From Rattus norvegicus (taxonomy: Eukaryota; Chordata; Mammalia; Rodentia; Muridae): a stretch of DNA of 64,000 bases. The translations under genes and the position numbers were made by a program. The notes beneath the pieces were generated by a model. It was not told the DNA's origin. It was given only the letters and a program-made list of their open reading frames with translations, and searched no databases. Shown here piece after piece: positions 24,386 through 36,690 of the stretch (position 1 is its first letter; each line of letters opens with the position of its first letter). The stretch covers positions 66,599,202-66,663,201 of the forward strand of contig NC_086022.1 of NCBI RefSeq assembly GCF_036323735.1, read 5' to 3'.

Positions 24386-24451
24386 CTTACCACACTGCTT
24401 ACATTTTCCCTCCTGCCGCCTCCTGTGGACCCAGTGATGGCGCACAAAGTT
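24386..24451 (-). CDS. Dgki: Dgki coding exon: start of C1 domain 2
   Basis: This 66-nt exon encodes 22 residues, [20 protein letters not shown] followed by GK. That is the start of the second C1 domain: the leading histidines and the first zinc-binding C-x2-C pair. KCKQCGK fits DGK-iota; as I recall, DGK-zeta has KCRHCGK. The acceptor is TTTCCTTGCAG after a clear pyrimidine tract. The donor is AAG|GTAAGGGCC. A second potential donor, TGTG|GTAAGG, lies 5 nt upstream, inside the exon. I chose the downstream site because it keeps the frame into GFQQKF of the next exon. Both boundaries are phase 0. Confidence 0.97.
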
Positions 24452-25489
24452 CTGCAAGGAAACAGAGGGGAATGAGTACGTTTGGTTTTGCAATCCTCAG
24501 TGGTCATCACTGTTCTGGATGTTTCGGAGAGTAAATTTCTATAAACTGTAATCCAAGCCCATAGGCGCACAAAAGCAAATGTGTGTAGGTGTGACCTGTT
24601 CAGCAATAAACACTCAGAATAAGAGAAATTCATTCTCCACTCACAGTGGCCCTCTGCCCTGTGCGGTCCACTTCCCGCCTCCTCCCTCCTTGTCTTCCCA
24701 GTGCCCAGGGCTCGACAGCCCGCACTCACTGCACTGTCTTATATTAAACCCCCAGGAGGGTATGCGAATGCTCTGAAGGCTCTTCAGCTGGGAGGGGACT
24801 CAGATTCATAAAGGAAAAACCCAAAGTGTGTCAAAAATCTGAAAACCTGATGGAACAATCTCCAATTCAACGGAGCAAAGGCACGCGGGCACGATGCTTC
24901 ACACGTCAGGGCACGCCACCCTAGACTAAACCTTGTAGCTACAAGGAACTGAACGGGCCAGGTGCTCAGCACCATCTCCTGATAGGGAGGGGGACATTGA
25001 TATAAGAATCACTAGGTAAGGCAAAGGAAGAGAAACGTCAAAGAAAAGAGATGTCCAGGACAAGAGGATTGACCTGTGGGTGACAGCTGTTTATACACCA
25101 TCCTGGGTCGCCTTGAACTAGACTAGCTTTCAAGGTCGATTCTTGTCATAAATTGTAGGAAATCCTTTTTCATCCCAAGGAGATAATCATCACTGGGGTG
25201 GGCTCGAGCAATCCCATCAGCTCTAGCTGTTAAGAGTGCACTACAGGGGGAGTGGCGTCTGCAGCAGTAAGGATGAAGAGAGGCCTTGGAGCACCTCACC
25301 CCTCTTACACCAACGACATGAAGCTCTTGCCCTTCCTTCCATGATAACAGCATGGCTCATAGAATTTAGCCACAGACTGTATTCTCCCCTTAACAGTACC
25401 CCTAATGTATGTTGACAACAGATTGTCTATTGTATACGTGAATAGTTCAGGCATTGTTCTAAGTGGGGACAGACAAAGCAAGCAGATCT

Positions 25490-25568
25490 GCCCAGAGCCT
25501 CTTGAACATACCTAATCATAGAAGCTAAGCAAGGCCGGATCTGGTTAAGACTTGGATGGTAGAAAATA
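25490..25568 (+). pseudogene. 5S rRNA-derived relic
   Basis: GAAGCTAAGCAAGGCCGGAT, then CTGGTTAAGACTTGGATGG and TAGAAAAT align with the internal control region of 5S rRNA (GAAGCTAAGCAGGGTCGGGC, then CTGGTTAGTACTTGGATGG and GAGACC). The preceding bases CTTGAACATACCTAATCATA match the 5S left part only loosely. The 3' end runs into a purine repeat. It is either a retroposed 5S pseudogene or a 5S-headed SINE remnant. It has too many changes to be functional. Confidence 0.8.
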
Positions 25569-25575
25569 GACCAGT

Positions 25576-25654
25576 GTGGGAGGAGGAAGGGAGGGAGGGA
25601 GGGAAGAAGGGAGGGAGGGAGAGAGAGGGGAGAGAAGAAGGGAGGGAGAGAGGT
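25576..25654 (+). repeat. (GGGA)n/(GAAGGGAGG) purine microsatellite
   Basis: Repeated GGGAGGGA, GAAGAAGG and GAGAGAGG units at the 3' end of the 5S-derived relic. Confidence 0.94.
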
Positions 25655-28600
25655 TGATTGGTTGGTTGTGTCAGGGTATGAAGTTGCAGGTGACAAGAAG
25701 ACCTCCAACAAATATTAGCATTTTAAATACTAAAATGTCACTGCTATTTCTCTTAATAATGTCAAATCAATTTAAAGTAAACTAGCACAAGGCCCCTGGA
25801 GGGATAATGGTCTTTTGATGATAGTAAGCTATAGAAACAGAATGAGCCCAGGAATCAATGTCATTTCCATCTTGCTTTTCCCACCACTGCCATTCAGTAA
25901 AACAAAGACAGACTTTATAGTGTTCTCAGGAAGAAACCAATAAGACCAGCTAACCCTTACTAAGTAGTCCTTCACACTTTCAATAATATTTTATGTGCAG
26001 TAATTGTTTCTGTCTTCATGAGAATGGTGATGGACAGAGACACTTCTCTGTAGGGATGCACCAGGAAAGTCCCAGAGCTGTTAGAATACTGAAATGTCTC
26101 AATGTAGATCAGTAAACTGTAGCTTCATGACCTCACATCTCCCTGCCTCCTCTCCTGCTGTCATAGCAACTGCTGTCACACCTCCTTCAGTCCTAGAAAC
26201 CATGTCTACTTCCTCATTAGTAGTCAACTAGAATGGAGTTGTCTGAGTTGCCTAGTATTGATCCTCTTTCAGTGAGCGATCATCAGGTTCCCCGGGCAAT
26301 ACTATTTGTTCTTCCTGAAGAACTTCAACACACTCTGTCGGGCACAGGTAAAGCCAGATATCTGTGCAACCTTCAACACCCACATGGACTAACTTTCAAG
26401 ACAGCAACTGCACCAGTGCATCCAGTCGTTGGTGTTCATCGCATCGGCTCACAGAGCAGATCCCATACTGACCTGGAGTGAAGGTCATGTCGCTCCTGTG
26501 GCAAGTGACTCTCGTGCTCAGCCCTGGGCCTCATCTAGAGATCGGTACCTACTTACTAATAAGGACCGGGAAGGACAGGAGTCTCTACCCACTTCCGTAC
26601 ACCCCAACTCACAGTACTGTAGGGCGCCGCCTCCAAAGATCTGATTTTACTTAATAAAATATAAGACCTCTACATAGAGAGGTCACTTAAAATGTGAGAG
26701 TAGAAGGAAAATTCCCACTCTCAGTAGCTGAGAGCAGTCTTTCCTCCCTAAGAGCCTCTGCCTCTCTGCTCTGAAGGCTCAGATTCACTACTTCCTCATG
26801 AAATTCTAAAAAAAAAAAAAACAACTGCAGTGAAAGCAGTGGAAATATTGAACATATCAAAATGTCAAATAATAATTAAAAGGCATGAAAATATTTAACA
26901 TAATGGCTGTTAGTTTAGCAAGAACTGAAGGAAAGTGAACACTATCGTTGATGTGAAGACAAATCCTGTGCTTGGTGATATTACTTACAAATCACTCAGT
27001 GACTATCAAGAGGAGAAATGTTGGGAGAACTGGATGCAATTATCTATGAGAAATCACAACTGACTCATGGGATCATTTAGCTAGTGACAGCTCCATTCAG
27101 AAGATTAAACCAATAATTTCCACAAGTCAACAGGGACTTGGAAATGAGGCGGCCGACTTGATCATTTGTACCACAACACAGACCATATGGCAAGCAGACT
27201 TAGAACCAAAGTTCAGTCCATTTATACTGAAATTAAAATACTTTATAGGAAATGTTTTTGTGACTTTACGTGACTCTACCTTTAGATCTCATTAAGATTT
27301 CCTTCCCTTCCTGAGATCAGACAGAGGACAGGAAGTGAAGGCCCAGATAAATAACAGATGAAAATCACAGCTGTGGAGAGTCCAAGGAACTTGCTGCCAG
27401 CTTTAGTTTTATGACTTGAGATGCCACACAACCTTCTGCTGAGAGCTTTTCTTAAGCCTAACACAAATTTATTCTGTGGCTTAAACATCATTGAAACTAA
27501 GTAAACAGTCAATAAATGTTTACTGAATCGAATAGAATCCTAAACCTTATTTATTTGACAATTAAACCACGTGGTTACCACTTAGGAGAAAGAAGACCCT
27601 CAACTGCATTCATCAGTAAGGGAAAAGGAGAAGCCATTAGCATCAAACCGCTACTGGTTTCTAACCACTTATCCCACGGACGTCCAATTTTCACGCCAGT
27701 TTCTTCTGACTACCATTCATTTCTCCTGAATTATTAGACTGAAATCAGATTCTTCACACTTTTTTCTTTAGATAACTATGCAGAGCTCCTGAATTGCTGG
27801 GCTGAAATTAGATTTTCACACTGTGTTCTTTTGACCACAACTCCTATAGCTTCCATTGGCAAATTGGTATTAGATTTGAGAGCCTTACATTGCACATGTA
27901 AGTGTTGATATACTGTTGTTGAGAAGGCCAACCAAGGCTTCTAAAACAATATATGTTTATTGTCTATCATAGTTTCTGAATTATTTATATACCACTTCAA
28001 ATACTGGGCAAGGAAAAACCTATTACTTATGGGTGTTAAAATATCATTGATACTGTATTTCAAAGCTCTCATTCAGTATTAGGAGCAAGAATACATGACA
28101 TAATTGTTCAGTTACTTGCAAACAGCCAATTCCATCGAAAATTTATTCACTGAGTACCTGAAAAGAAGTTTGAGGAATCATAATCCAATCCATGCAGATT
28201 ATGACTAAGAACACTGAGCCCACTAAGGCAGAACCTAGGAGTCCAACGCATACGCATTAAGAAGCTGCCTTACAGGGTAGGACTCAGCGACCAGCAATCT
28301 TGAGCCTCCAGACTATGACCAATTAGTAGGGGAAAAGTAGAAGTGGATTTGAGTCCCGGTCAAACCAATTCTAAGGAGAATATGCTTTCGTTTACAGTGA
28401 GTGACCGACTCAAAGCCCCTTAGTGAAGAAGAGTGAGCTGTGCTCACAGTTGCATCTTCAGAAGCCCTTCAGAAACCAAGAGTGCTGATTGTGATTCTGC
28501 AGGAAGTGAGCTTCTTACAAATACATCCAGGCAGCACATACTCATTGCTTGCTTGATCCCTCGATGTTCTAGCACCATGATTCTGGGACAAATTCCGTGA

Positions 28601-30832
28601 GTAATTCCTAAGGTCCACACTAATGGAGAGAAACACTGTCAGACAAGCCAGTGGTGATGGGAATAAATAATGAGGACACAGAGCATGACCTGAATGAACA
28701 GGACAGGTTATTTAGCAAAAATGGATAAGCTCCATCTTTATAGGGGTCAACAATGAAGAGCTCTGCAATGGGTTGATGAGTTACCCCGAAATATCCATGA
28801 GGTGACATTCTAAACCCAGAAATCAAACCAGGAGAAGAGACCTTTGCCACATACTTAGGTCAGGAGTATGGAGCTCTCCTCAACAGGATTAGCAGCTTAT
28901 GATGGGGACCCCAGGAACCCTTTGTCTCCTTCCTCCACAAAAGGATATTAAAAGGCTACATTCTGAACCCTGCAAGGGTGTTCTCATCAGCACCACACCA
29001 TCTTAGACTTCCCAGACACTAAATTCATTTTGTTTAAAAAAAAGTCTCTTTAATAATAATGAAACAGTCTATGGTATTTAGTTACAGCACACAGGACTAA
29101 CTAGGACAACCTCTGAGCATATGACATTTGAGTTCAAAAATGTTTTAAGAAGAGGCTAAGATATCTTGAATATTGCCGTAAAAAAACTAAGTATTCAAGA
29201 GTGGGGAAACCTTGTCACATGCCTCTGGAACTTACAGAATGTCTCTTTGGCAGCTAGAAAAGGGCTGAGACATATGAATGGTCATAATACACAGATCTTT
29301 CATACCTGGATGCTATAGAAACTGATGGGAAAGGTCCTGGTCTAAATTTTAGTTAAAAAACAAAAATAAAAACCAAAAAAAAAGGACCATGCCTTTTAAA
29401 TCCTGAGTAAGTTGGAGGAGCAACTGGGAAGTCATGGAGAAGTGCTGAAGTGGCCTTGGAAGGAAAGATCCACAACTTAGTCAAAGTGTCTGACAGCAGA
29501 TATGCAAGTAAATGGATGGATCCGAAATACATTTGTAAATAAAACTGAACTGACAAATGAATTCAAAGTTGAGAGGCCCCGAGAGCAAGAATCAATATGA
29601 GCCTGACCCAGTGTGTGCAACTGGACAGCTTATTTTATAAGGTGAAAACAGACGGGGGTAGTTTTATGGTCATAATAGTTTGAGTCTTGACCTATTGTAT
29701 TCAGATGACCATGGTATGTTAAATGGACATGTCAAGTGGAATCTCAAGAAATGTAAACTGGAAATAAATATAAGGGCAGGAGTTGTCAGCTCTCCTAATG
29801 GCAGAGGGCAGAGAATGCAGACAAGCACTAAGACGAGGGGGCCCTGCAGAGATGAAGAGGCTGGGGGAGAGTCACTGGAGGCCAACTGAAATAGCCAAGG
29901 AAGGGAAAGGCCTGAAAGAGATGAAAGAGAGCCCCCTGTGTCAGAGGGGAGGCCCTGAAGGAGAATGGATTGTGTGAATGTTCTGAGCAGGTTTGTAAGT
30001 TTGGATAGGCATAGAAAAGACCTACTGGATCTTATATGATTATTAGCAATATTGACAGACACAGTTTCAAAAATGTACTGGACAGAGATTAAACAAGAGC
30101 ACGTGAATGTGCTAGAAGATGACATAGTAAAAATGATGCATGCAGATAAGAGGAGCTTAGTTATGAACAGAGAACTGAACACCAGAGGGGCAGGAGAACA
30201 CAGTTGGCAGGTAAGATGTACTAATGTTTTTTTCTTTCATCTGGAAACTACGACAGCACACATTTGCTGGTGGGAATCATCTAGACAGGGCAGGAAAGGG
30301 ATAGAGACCAAGTCCTTGACTGGACTCTCAATGAAAGTCCAGTTTTCAAGAGAAAAGAAGCCATACAATCAGCAGAAACTTTTCGAGGCTTGCATTAGAG
30401 AGACTTTACGTATGGTTGTAACTGAGAGAGAGGCAGAGCAAAAGATGCAGAGAGAAGGCCAGGAAAGCAATGGCAGACAGATACACATCCCTCCATCAGA
30501 AATTCAGTACCTCCATCTCAAGAACACACCCCCCTCCCTTAAACTTTCCTAGGGAAAGCATCTCCATTAGGACTGCTCATGAGTGACCTTGCAGCCAGCA
30601 CTGCCACTCAGCAGGGCCCACCAAAGATAGGTCAACAATGCCACTTACTATCCTTCCCCCACCTGTTGTAGACACATTGGACCAACAGTGGGAGAAAGCA
30701 ACTGATGAGAGGGTGACATTCTCCTTTCCCACCATTACCACCTCCCACCCTTCCCATCCCTCCTCCCCTGCTGTTTCCCAACCCTCTTATTTTCATTACC
30801 ATAAAACATTGCTCTTTTTTCTCCCTTTTAGT

Positions 30833-30915
30833 TTTTGAGACATCATCTCACATACTGTCCAGACTAGCCTCAAAGTCTTAGACGCCAGGAATCCTAGCTC
30901 AGTCTCTTGAGTATT
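30833..30915 (-). mobile_element. B1 SINE, first part (split by an LTR)
   Basis: On plus: TTTTGAGACATCATCTCACATACTGTCC, AGACTAGCCTCAAAGTCTTAG, then AATCCTAGCTCAGTCTCTTGAGTATT. This is the reverse complement of a B1 from its 3' end up to the CTGAGTGCTGGGATTA segment, where it is interrupted by the LTR at 30916. Confidence 0.78.
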
Positions 30916-31234
30916 TGTGGTAGTTTGTATATGCTTGGCCCAGGGAGTGGCACTATCAGGAGGTGGAGCCTTGTTGCAGTAGGTGTGTCACTGTGGGCGT
31001 GGGCGTAAGACCCTCATCCTAGTGCCTAGAAGTCAATAGCCTGCTAGTAGCCTTCAGATGAAGATGTAGAACTCTCAGCTCCTCCTGCACTATGCCTGCC
31101 TAGATGCTGCCATGCTCCCACCTTGACAATAATGGACTGAACCTCTGAACGTCTAAGTCAAACACAACTAAATGTTGTCCTTTATAAGACTTGCCATGGT
31201 GTCTGTTCACAGCAATAAAACCCTAACTAAGGCA
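30916..31234 (+). mobile_element. Solo LTR, rodent MaLR-like
   Basis: Starts TGTGGTAGTTTGTATATGC and has CAGGGAGTGGCACTATCAGG, GATGTAGAACTCTCAGCTCC and GACAATAATGGACTGAACC. It ends CAATAAAACCCTAACTAAGGCA, a canonical TG...CA LTR with a polyadenylation signal near its 3' end. The flanking 5-bp duplication is GTATT (30911-30915) and GTATC (31235-31239), one mismatch. Five-base duplications fit ERVL/MaLR. It is non-coding. It sits inside a B1. Confidence 0.85.
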
Positions 31235-31275
31235 GTATCTGGTGTCACAAGTGCTCACCACCTTGTCTGGCCTCT
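31235..31275 (-). mobile_element. B1 SINE, second part
   Basis: CTGGTGTCACAAGTGCTCACC followed by ACCTTGTCTGGCC continues the reverse complement of B1 (GCTGGGATTACAGGTGTGCACC, then ACCATGCCTGGC) exactly where the part ending at 30915 stopped. Confidence 0.75.
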
Positions 31276-33509
31276 ACAAAGTCTTTCTCTTCACTATGTT
31301 TCAAATTGTTGTGATTCTCTCTGTTCTCAGACATTGCTACCCTCACTCCATGCAATTTTCTAGTCTCAGAGCACTACTCAGTCTCTGTACGTGCTGGACA
31401 TTGTTATGGTAAGGTCCAAACTCATATTCCCACATAGATATCTACTAGGCAACTCCATCTACTACTACTCCAACTACTAGGCAAACAGGAGACCTCAAAC
31501 CTGATGCTTCTGCAACTAAACTCATCACCTCTTGTTTTAAAAACAAAAATCCCGGGCATTCAGTTTTACCAATGAAGGCTCAGGAGGCAGATGCTGGGGT
31601 AAAAAACTGCTAGCAGAAAGTACCCAGCTGACTTTCCTACTCCGTTGATGTCCCCACAGGAAAAAGCCTCCCCACTTCCCACACTGTCTTAAATACCCTC
31701 CAACTGAAAACTCTCCTTTCTCTTTCCTGGGTTTTCTTACATTCTTTCCCTCTCAAATCGTTGCTTGCTCTGCCTCTAAACCAACTGTGGCCTTCATTTA
31801 ATCCTGTTTATAAAAAGATCTTTGGATTAAAGGTGTGTACTAGGGTTGAGCCACACCACAACCAGTCCACAAATCATGGGGTTCACAAGGTGATCAAACA
31901 TTCTGCGACCACCTCACAAATGCATCCTCAAATCAGACTCGTCCTCAAATCACCTCCTTCCAAAAATGAATCTGCTTTGCTCAACGGAAGCTTTATTTGT
32001 TGTAAGGAATACTCCCCCTCATGCCCACAGTTCATCCTTTACTAATTCCTGCCAATTTTACACCTGTAAACTCATCTCGCCCAAGCATGTTTCTCTCAGC
32101 TCAGATGCAATTATTTCTTAACCTATGGCAAGAGTGGTTCAAGTTGTCTCTGTGTCCCCAATAGTATCAACCCTGAACTACATGAAGTTCCATCCACACT
32201 GTAGGCAGCATAATACATTCTACTTAAATAGTGCAATACACACCCATAAACCCCTTATGACGTCCAATCTGGCTTCCAAGGACTGTCATTGTCTTAGCTC
32301 TAACTCTTCTCCCAAGTCATGCATCTTACTAAGATCTCACCTGTGCTTCTGTGCTGCTGCTGCTTCTGTCTAAATGATTGTCGCCCTGTATCTCATCCTT
32401 TGCCCTTAGATAAGTCCTGAAAGATTCAGTCAGTGCCCACATCTCCCAGGAATTCCTTTATCTAACCAACTTCCTCCCTCCCTCCCCCATCCCTCTCTCC
32501 TCCCTGCCTCCTTGTTACATGGGGCTGATTTAAGGACTACACTGGCTGGGAAGATTTCCAAGGGGTAAATCTATAAGCAGAACTGAAACTTGTCTCTCTG
32601 GGAATGTAAATAAACTGAAGGAAGCATGTTAACCAGGAAATCTTATTCTTTTTTTTTTCATCTTTATTAACTTGGGTATTGAGGAAATATAAGTTGACAG
32701 TACTTGGGAGACAGTGGACAGCGCCAGGCACACCACATTGTCTTCTAAGGAGGAGGGATCCTGCAGCTTGAAAGCATTTGTTTTATGGACTACAGAGTAC
32801 AATTTGGGCCCTAGTTCTAGACTGCCTAGAATAATACCCAGGTGTGGGGGGGTGCAATTCCCCTTTCTTTCTCTGAACTTGGTAGCTGTCTCCTCCACAG
32901 AAAAGTAAAGAAAGCAATCCTACCTGCATGCTAGCTCCTTCCCTCACACTCCCATTACCAAACAAACGGTTTCCCATTAGAGTCTGTCTTCACAACCCAA
33001 CTATAAGGTGATGCTATGAGGACTGAACTTAACTTCCTCCTATGTGAGTATTACCTCACAAATGAAAATAGTAGGAGAGGCAGAGATAGATGTGCCCTGG
33101 GTCCACAGCACTAAGGCTGGTTCTGAAATCAGCAGCCCAACTGCAGCAGGAACATGGATAACCAACAACTGCGCTGCCCCTCACCCCGAGAATAGCTTGG
33201 ATCCGTGCCAGAAGAGAAATTGTACAAACCCCAGGGACAGGACCTTGTTTCCTTACACCTTGAGCTCCACATTCCTTCGACCCTACATTTCCATTTCATG
33301 CACAAAGACTCTGGTTCCCAAACTCACAGGATAATGTACAGTATAACGAAGGGTCTTGGAGACTCTTTGTATTATAGGTACATTAAGAAAAAACTGCTGT
33401 ATGATGAAAGGAGACAGACCTCGTTTGTCAATCCTAGGTGAATCCCTGGGAGACTTGGTGTACCTAGGAGAGCTCAAAAGTGCTCTTTGAAACAACTCAC
33501 AAAACTCAC

Positions 33510-33566
33510 TTCTCTTGGCGATCTGGAGCCTCCTTCCCGAAATGTAGGTTTACATCTGAAATTAAT
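33510..33566 (-). CDS. Dgki: Dgki coding exon: C1-1/C1-2 linker
   Basis: This 57-nt exon encodes INFRCKPTFREGGSRSPRE, 19 residues. It holds the last cysteine of C1 domain 1 (FRC) and the basic linker to C1 domain 2. The GGSRSPRE linker is as I remember DGK-iota; zeta has a different linker (ESGSR...). The acceptor is AAATGGCAG, preceded by a pyrimidine-rich stretch and a CTAAC branch-point-like motif near 33597. The donor is GAA|GTGAGTTTTG. Phase 0 at both ends. It is short even for a vertebrate exon, so correct recognition may depend on exonic enhancers. Confidence 0.96.
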
Positions 33567-34811
33567 CTGCCATTTGAAAAGAAAAATATGTTATGTTAGT
33601 GATGTGCATCAGGTTGAATAGAACTACCTGAGACCCCCCCTAAAAAAAAAAAAAACAACCAATAGCGGTAGACATCAAAGCTATAAAACCACGCCTACGG
33701 AGAATAAGGAGTCTGTTCTAGCGTACTCCTACTCTCCCAAAGCATCTCACTAGATGATTGGCAGAGGTGGCAAGCAATTTCACACCTTCCACCCTGCATG
33801 CCTGCATTCTCATCAGGGAAATCTAACTTTAAATAAAAACATCCGTAGCCCTTGAATCTGAAAAATGAACCTATTAGGGAGAGTTGTTTTTGTTGTTGTT
33901 GTTTTGTTTTGTTTTGTTTTAGTAGAAAGCATAAACCTGAGAAATTCTAACTGTGTGATAACCATTCAAACACATGCACAGATATTCCCTGCAAAAGGAC
34001 TCAGCACTGCCTTGCTTTGTGGATGGGAGGTGTCCTCGTGGCCTCTTTTGTTCCTGTATGAAGTGAAATAGAATGGAGACGAGAAAAAACATATTCCGAG
34101 TGTTAGGCATGGCTGTGAGATATACGTTGACAGCAGGGCTGGAGGTGCTGGTGGAGCTAAGCAAATATTGTACCAAGCTAAAACAGTCCCACTGTGATTG
34201 CCAAGGGCAGAACAAGAATACAGACACCATGAAGAGTCTCGCCTGGACACAGAGTGAGAATTATAAATGAGAGCATCAAGCAACTATCAGAGCTCTTCCC
34301 TTCCCCCAGATGGTAAATGAAGAGACTATTCAGAATCCACTTCTGGAGACAAGACACCACCCTTGGGATGCCACTCCCAGCTCAGCCACACACTTCGTGC
34401 TGTGCAGGCAAAATCACTGCCTGTGCGGTCTGCAGCAGAGGCTGGGAGCTGCTTTCAGCTGGCTTGGCGAGCCCTCCCTTAGAACTACTTTAGGAAGGTG
34501 TGAACGCACAGGAACATATGGAAGCTATGATCTTAAAAAGCTTATTGCAATCTTTTCGTTTCCTCTGCTTTAGAGGAAACATCTTGTGGAAGAGTTGGTG
34601 CATGACAACCTTTCCCAAAGTTCAACACAACATAGTATCAAATTAAACTGAGGAAAAGAATGACCTTCATGTATTGTCTCTCCATTGTTATTCTGATAGC
34701 CATACTGAACCCACAATTTTTGTTTTTGTTTTGAAGAAAGTTAGAAATTGACACCAGATCTCGGCAAGTCACTGATGTGAACACAGTCGTCAGCAGGTGG
34801 CGATCTCTTAC
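33567..34811 (-). other. Dgki: Dgki intron, 1245 bp
   Basis: Short intron with donor GTAAGAGATC at 34811 and acceptor GGCAG at 33567. It holds a C7TA14 run at 33636-33655 and a (GTT)n/(GTTTT)n tract at about 33888-33920. The rest is unique. No transposon recognised. Confidence 0.94.
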
Positions 34812-34886
34812 CTTCTCTAGTTGCTCAATGCAGGCGGTGTGGACCACAATTTTGCAGACAGCACACTTCCTCCTGAGAGCGGATTT
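34812..34886 (-). CDS. Dgki: Dgki coding exon: C-terminal part of C1 domain 1
   Basis: This 75-nt exon encodes 25 residues, [19 protein letters not shown] followed by IEQLEK. It carries the CAVC zinc pair and the H-T-A-C ligands of the first cysteine-rich domain. The wording CAVC...HTAC identifies iota over zeta (CAAC...HTPC), as I remember the two. The acceptor is CAATGTTGTAG, preceded by a pyrimidine tract and a perfect TGCTAAC branch-point match near 34924. The donor is AAG|GTAAGAG. Phase 0 at both ends. The preceding exon, expected to end ...CQVRFA, was not found up to 64000. Confidence 0.97.
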
Positions 34887-36627
34887 CTACAACATTGAAT
34901 TCAAAATATAGGAAAAAGATGTTAGCAAGCTGTTCTGGAGACTTCCCTGGAATTAACACGTGACTCCTTAAATCAAGTAAAATTGTAAATACTTCTGTTA
35001 CTAAGCACATTTTAACCCCCTAAATACGGCAGGCTAACTACCCACAGCAGTGGCTTAGACAGCTTCTTCCCAATAAAGCAACAGTGCCTGTTACAAAGAG
35101 GGCTTATAACATAAACCAAGGTCTTTATCCTGTTACACCAGTTTTAAGTGTTACACTTGAATAACAAGAGCACTGCCCTCAAGTTTTCTAAGTTTTTCAC
35201 ATGTTTCGCATCCCAGTTTCACCCTTAAGGGACAGAGTCAGTATTCTCACGCCTTACGTACAAATTTTCATCCTTACTCTCAGAGGTAGCATCTCAATGG
35301 CTGGTCGCTTTAAGCTTCTGTTCTAGGTACAAATCTATTCTGGGCTATTTGGGTTTCTACCCAAATCTTCAGGAGTGAGATTACAAGTCTGGATTCACAC
35401 CCAGGAAACAACTGGTAAGAATACAAGTCTTGCTCTGAGCCCTAATGGGCACATCACAGACAGTCATTCACTTAACTGTTACAGTCTTATGAGGTAGGGA
35501 CAGCCCTTATCTATCCCTGTCTCACAGATAAGAAAACCCACACACAGCCAGTGACCTGTCCAATTAGGGCACAGCACATCCAATGTGTCTGGTTCCTACA
35601 CATCATAAAATTTAGCCTTGGTGATCTTGGGCACATGTTTAAATTCACAGTGAAAAGATTTCTGGGGTATATCTTGATCCAACAGTTAAACCCCGAACAT
35701 GGTGCAAGCACAGAGAGGACTCCTGATGTCATTCCTGCCAGCATCACCTAGAGATGCGCAGAGAGAGGCCTCTACATGGAAGAGCTCAAGGAAGAGCTGC
35801 CTAGATGATTCTGTTCTATGGTAGCAACCAGCACAGCAGCAAACACAGCATGTGGTGTGTAAGGACCTTAAACTTTCTAAATACTGTAAACATTTACTTT
35901 TCTCAACAGACTTTTCTTCAAACCAGTGTTTCCTTCCCTCGGGTGATAAATTGGAATCGCACAACTAACAAATCACTTCATAGGCTACTTGTTACTTTTC
36001 ATGCTAAGACGCAGCTGTTTTGAGCCTAGTACTATACACATGTATACATATACATTAATACACTAAATATTACCTGAGACACCAAACATATTTTCAGTAC
36101 AGAAACTCATAATAACAAGAGATGACCAGAGAACCCAGATGGGAAAGGCTGAGAGGGCTCATGAATTTGGAAGGAGTCAGTGTAAACTGTTGGCGACCTG
36201 TGACTGATGGCTGGCCTCCCTGAGGAAGGGCAGTGGGGGAGGCAGGAGAGAAGCACACCTAACACTGCTGACGAGACAGGGCCCTGGAGGGACAGACAGC
36301 CCTGGATGCTGGGTGGGGGAGGCAGAAGGAAAGAAACTGTCACCTTTTGTTTCCTCTGTGGACCCATCGTCCAACCCTGGACATCAGTCTCTGTGGACAC
36401 CACTGATAATCGAGTCACCAGCTAACTCTCAGGTGCATAGAACAGGGCAGCAATGACACTTGGGTGTCTGTGAACCCTTAATGTGTGACCCCCTCTTGGC
36501 TTTGGTCTTCCTAACATCATGTAGAACAATGAGTATGTTTGGCAATCAACTAATTTTTCAAATAACAAAAGATAAGGAAAACTAAGAGACCTAAGGATAT
36601 TACTCAAAGTGTCTTGCTCTACAACCA

Positions 36628-36690
36628 AAGGCAGAAGGAGGGTGAGGGAGGAAGAGGATGAGGAGGGGGAGGAGGAAGAAGAACACACAC
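36628..36690 (+). repeat. Purine-rich (GGA)n tract
   Basis: GAGGGTGAGGGAGGAAGAGG and similar GGA/GAA units. Confidence 0.88.

Larger units (their letters stand above)
24452..33509 (-). other. Dgki: Dgki intron, about 9.1 kb
   Basis: Intron between the C1 linker exon and the C1-2 exon. The donor is GAA|GTGAGTTTTG at 33509 and the acceptor CTTGCAG at 24452. It is repeat-poor for this window. Seen inside: a 5S-like relic, a purine microsatellite, a poly-A run at about 26809-26821, and the LTR-in-B1 at 30.8-31.3 kb. The stretches 24460-25480, 25660-30830 and 31280-33500 contain nothing I recognise beyond short A/T runs, although 31800-31870 may hold a B1 scrap. Confidence 0.93.

Noticed and set aside
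29670..30552. Overlapping 170-codon (minus) and 166-codon (plus) frames
   Set aside because: Neither resembles a known protein, and both being open over the same DNA points to a stop-poor composition. Could be tested by conservation.
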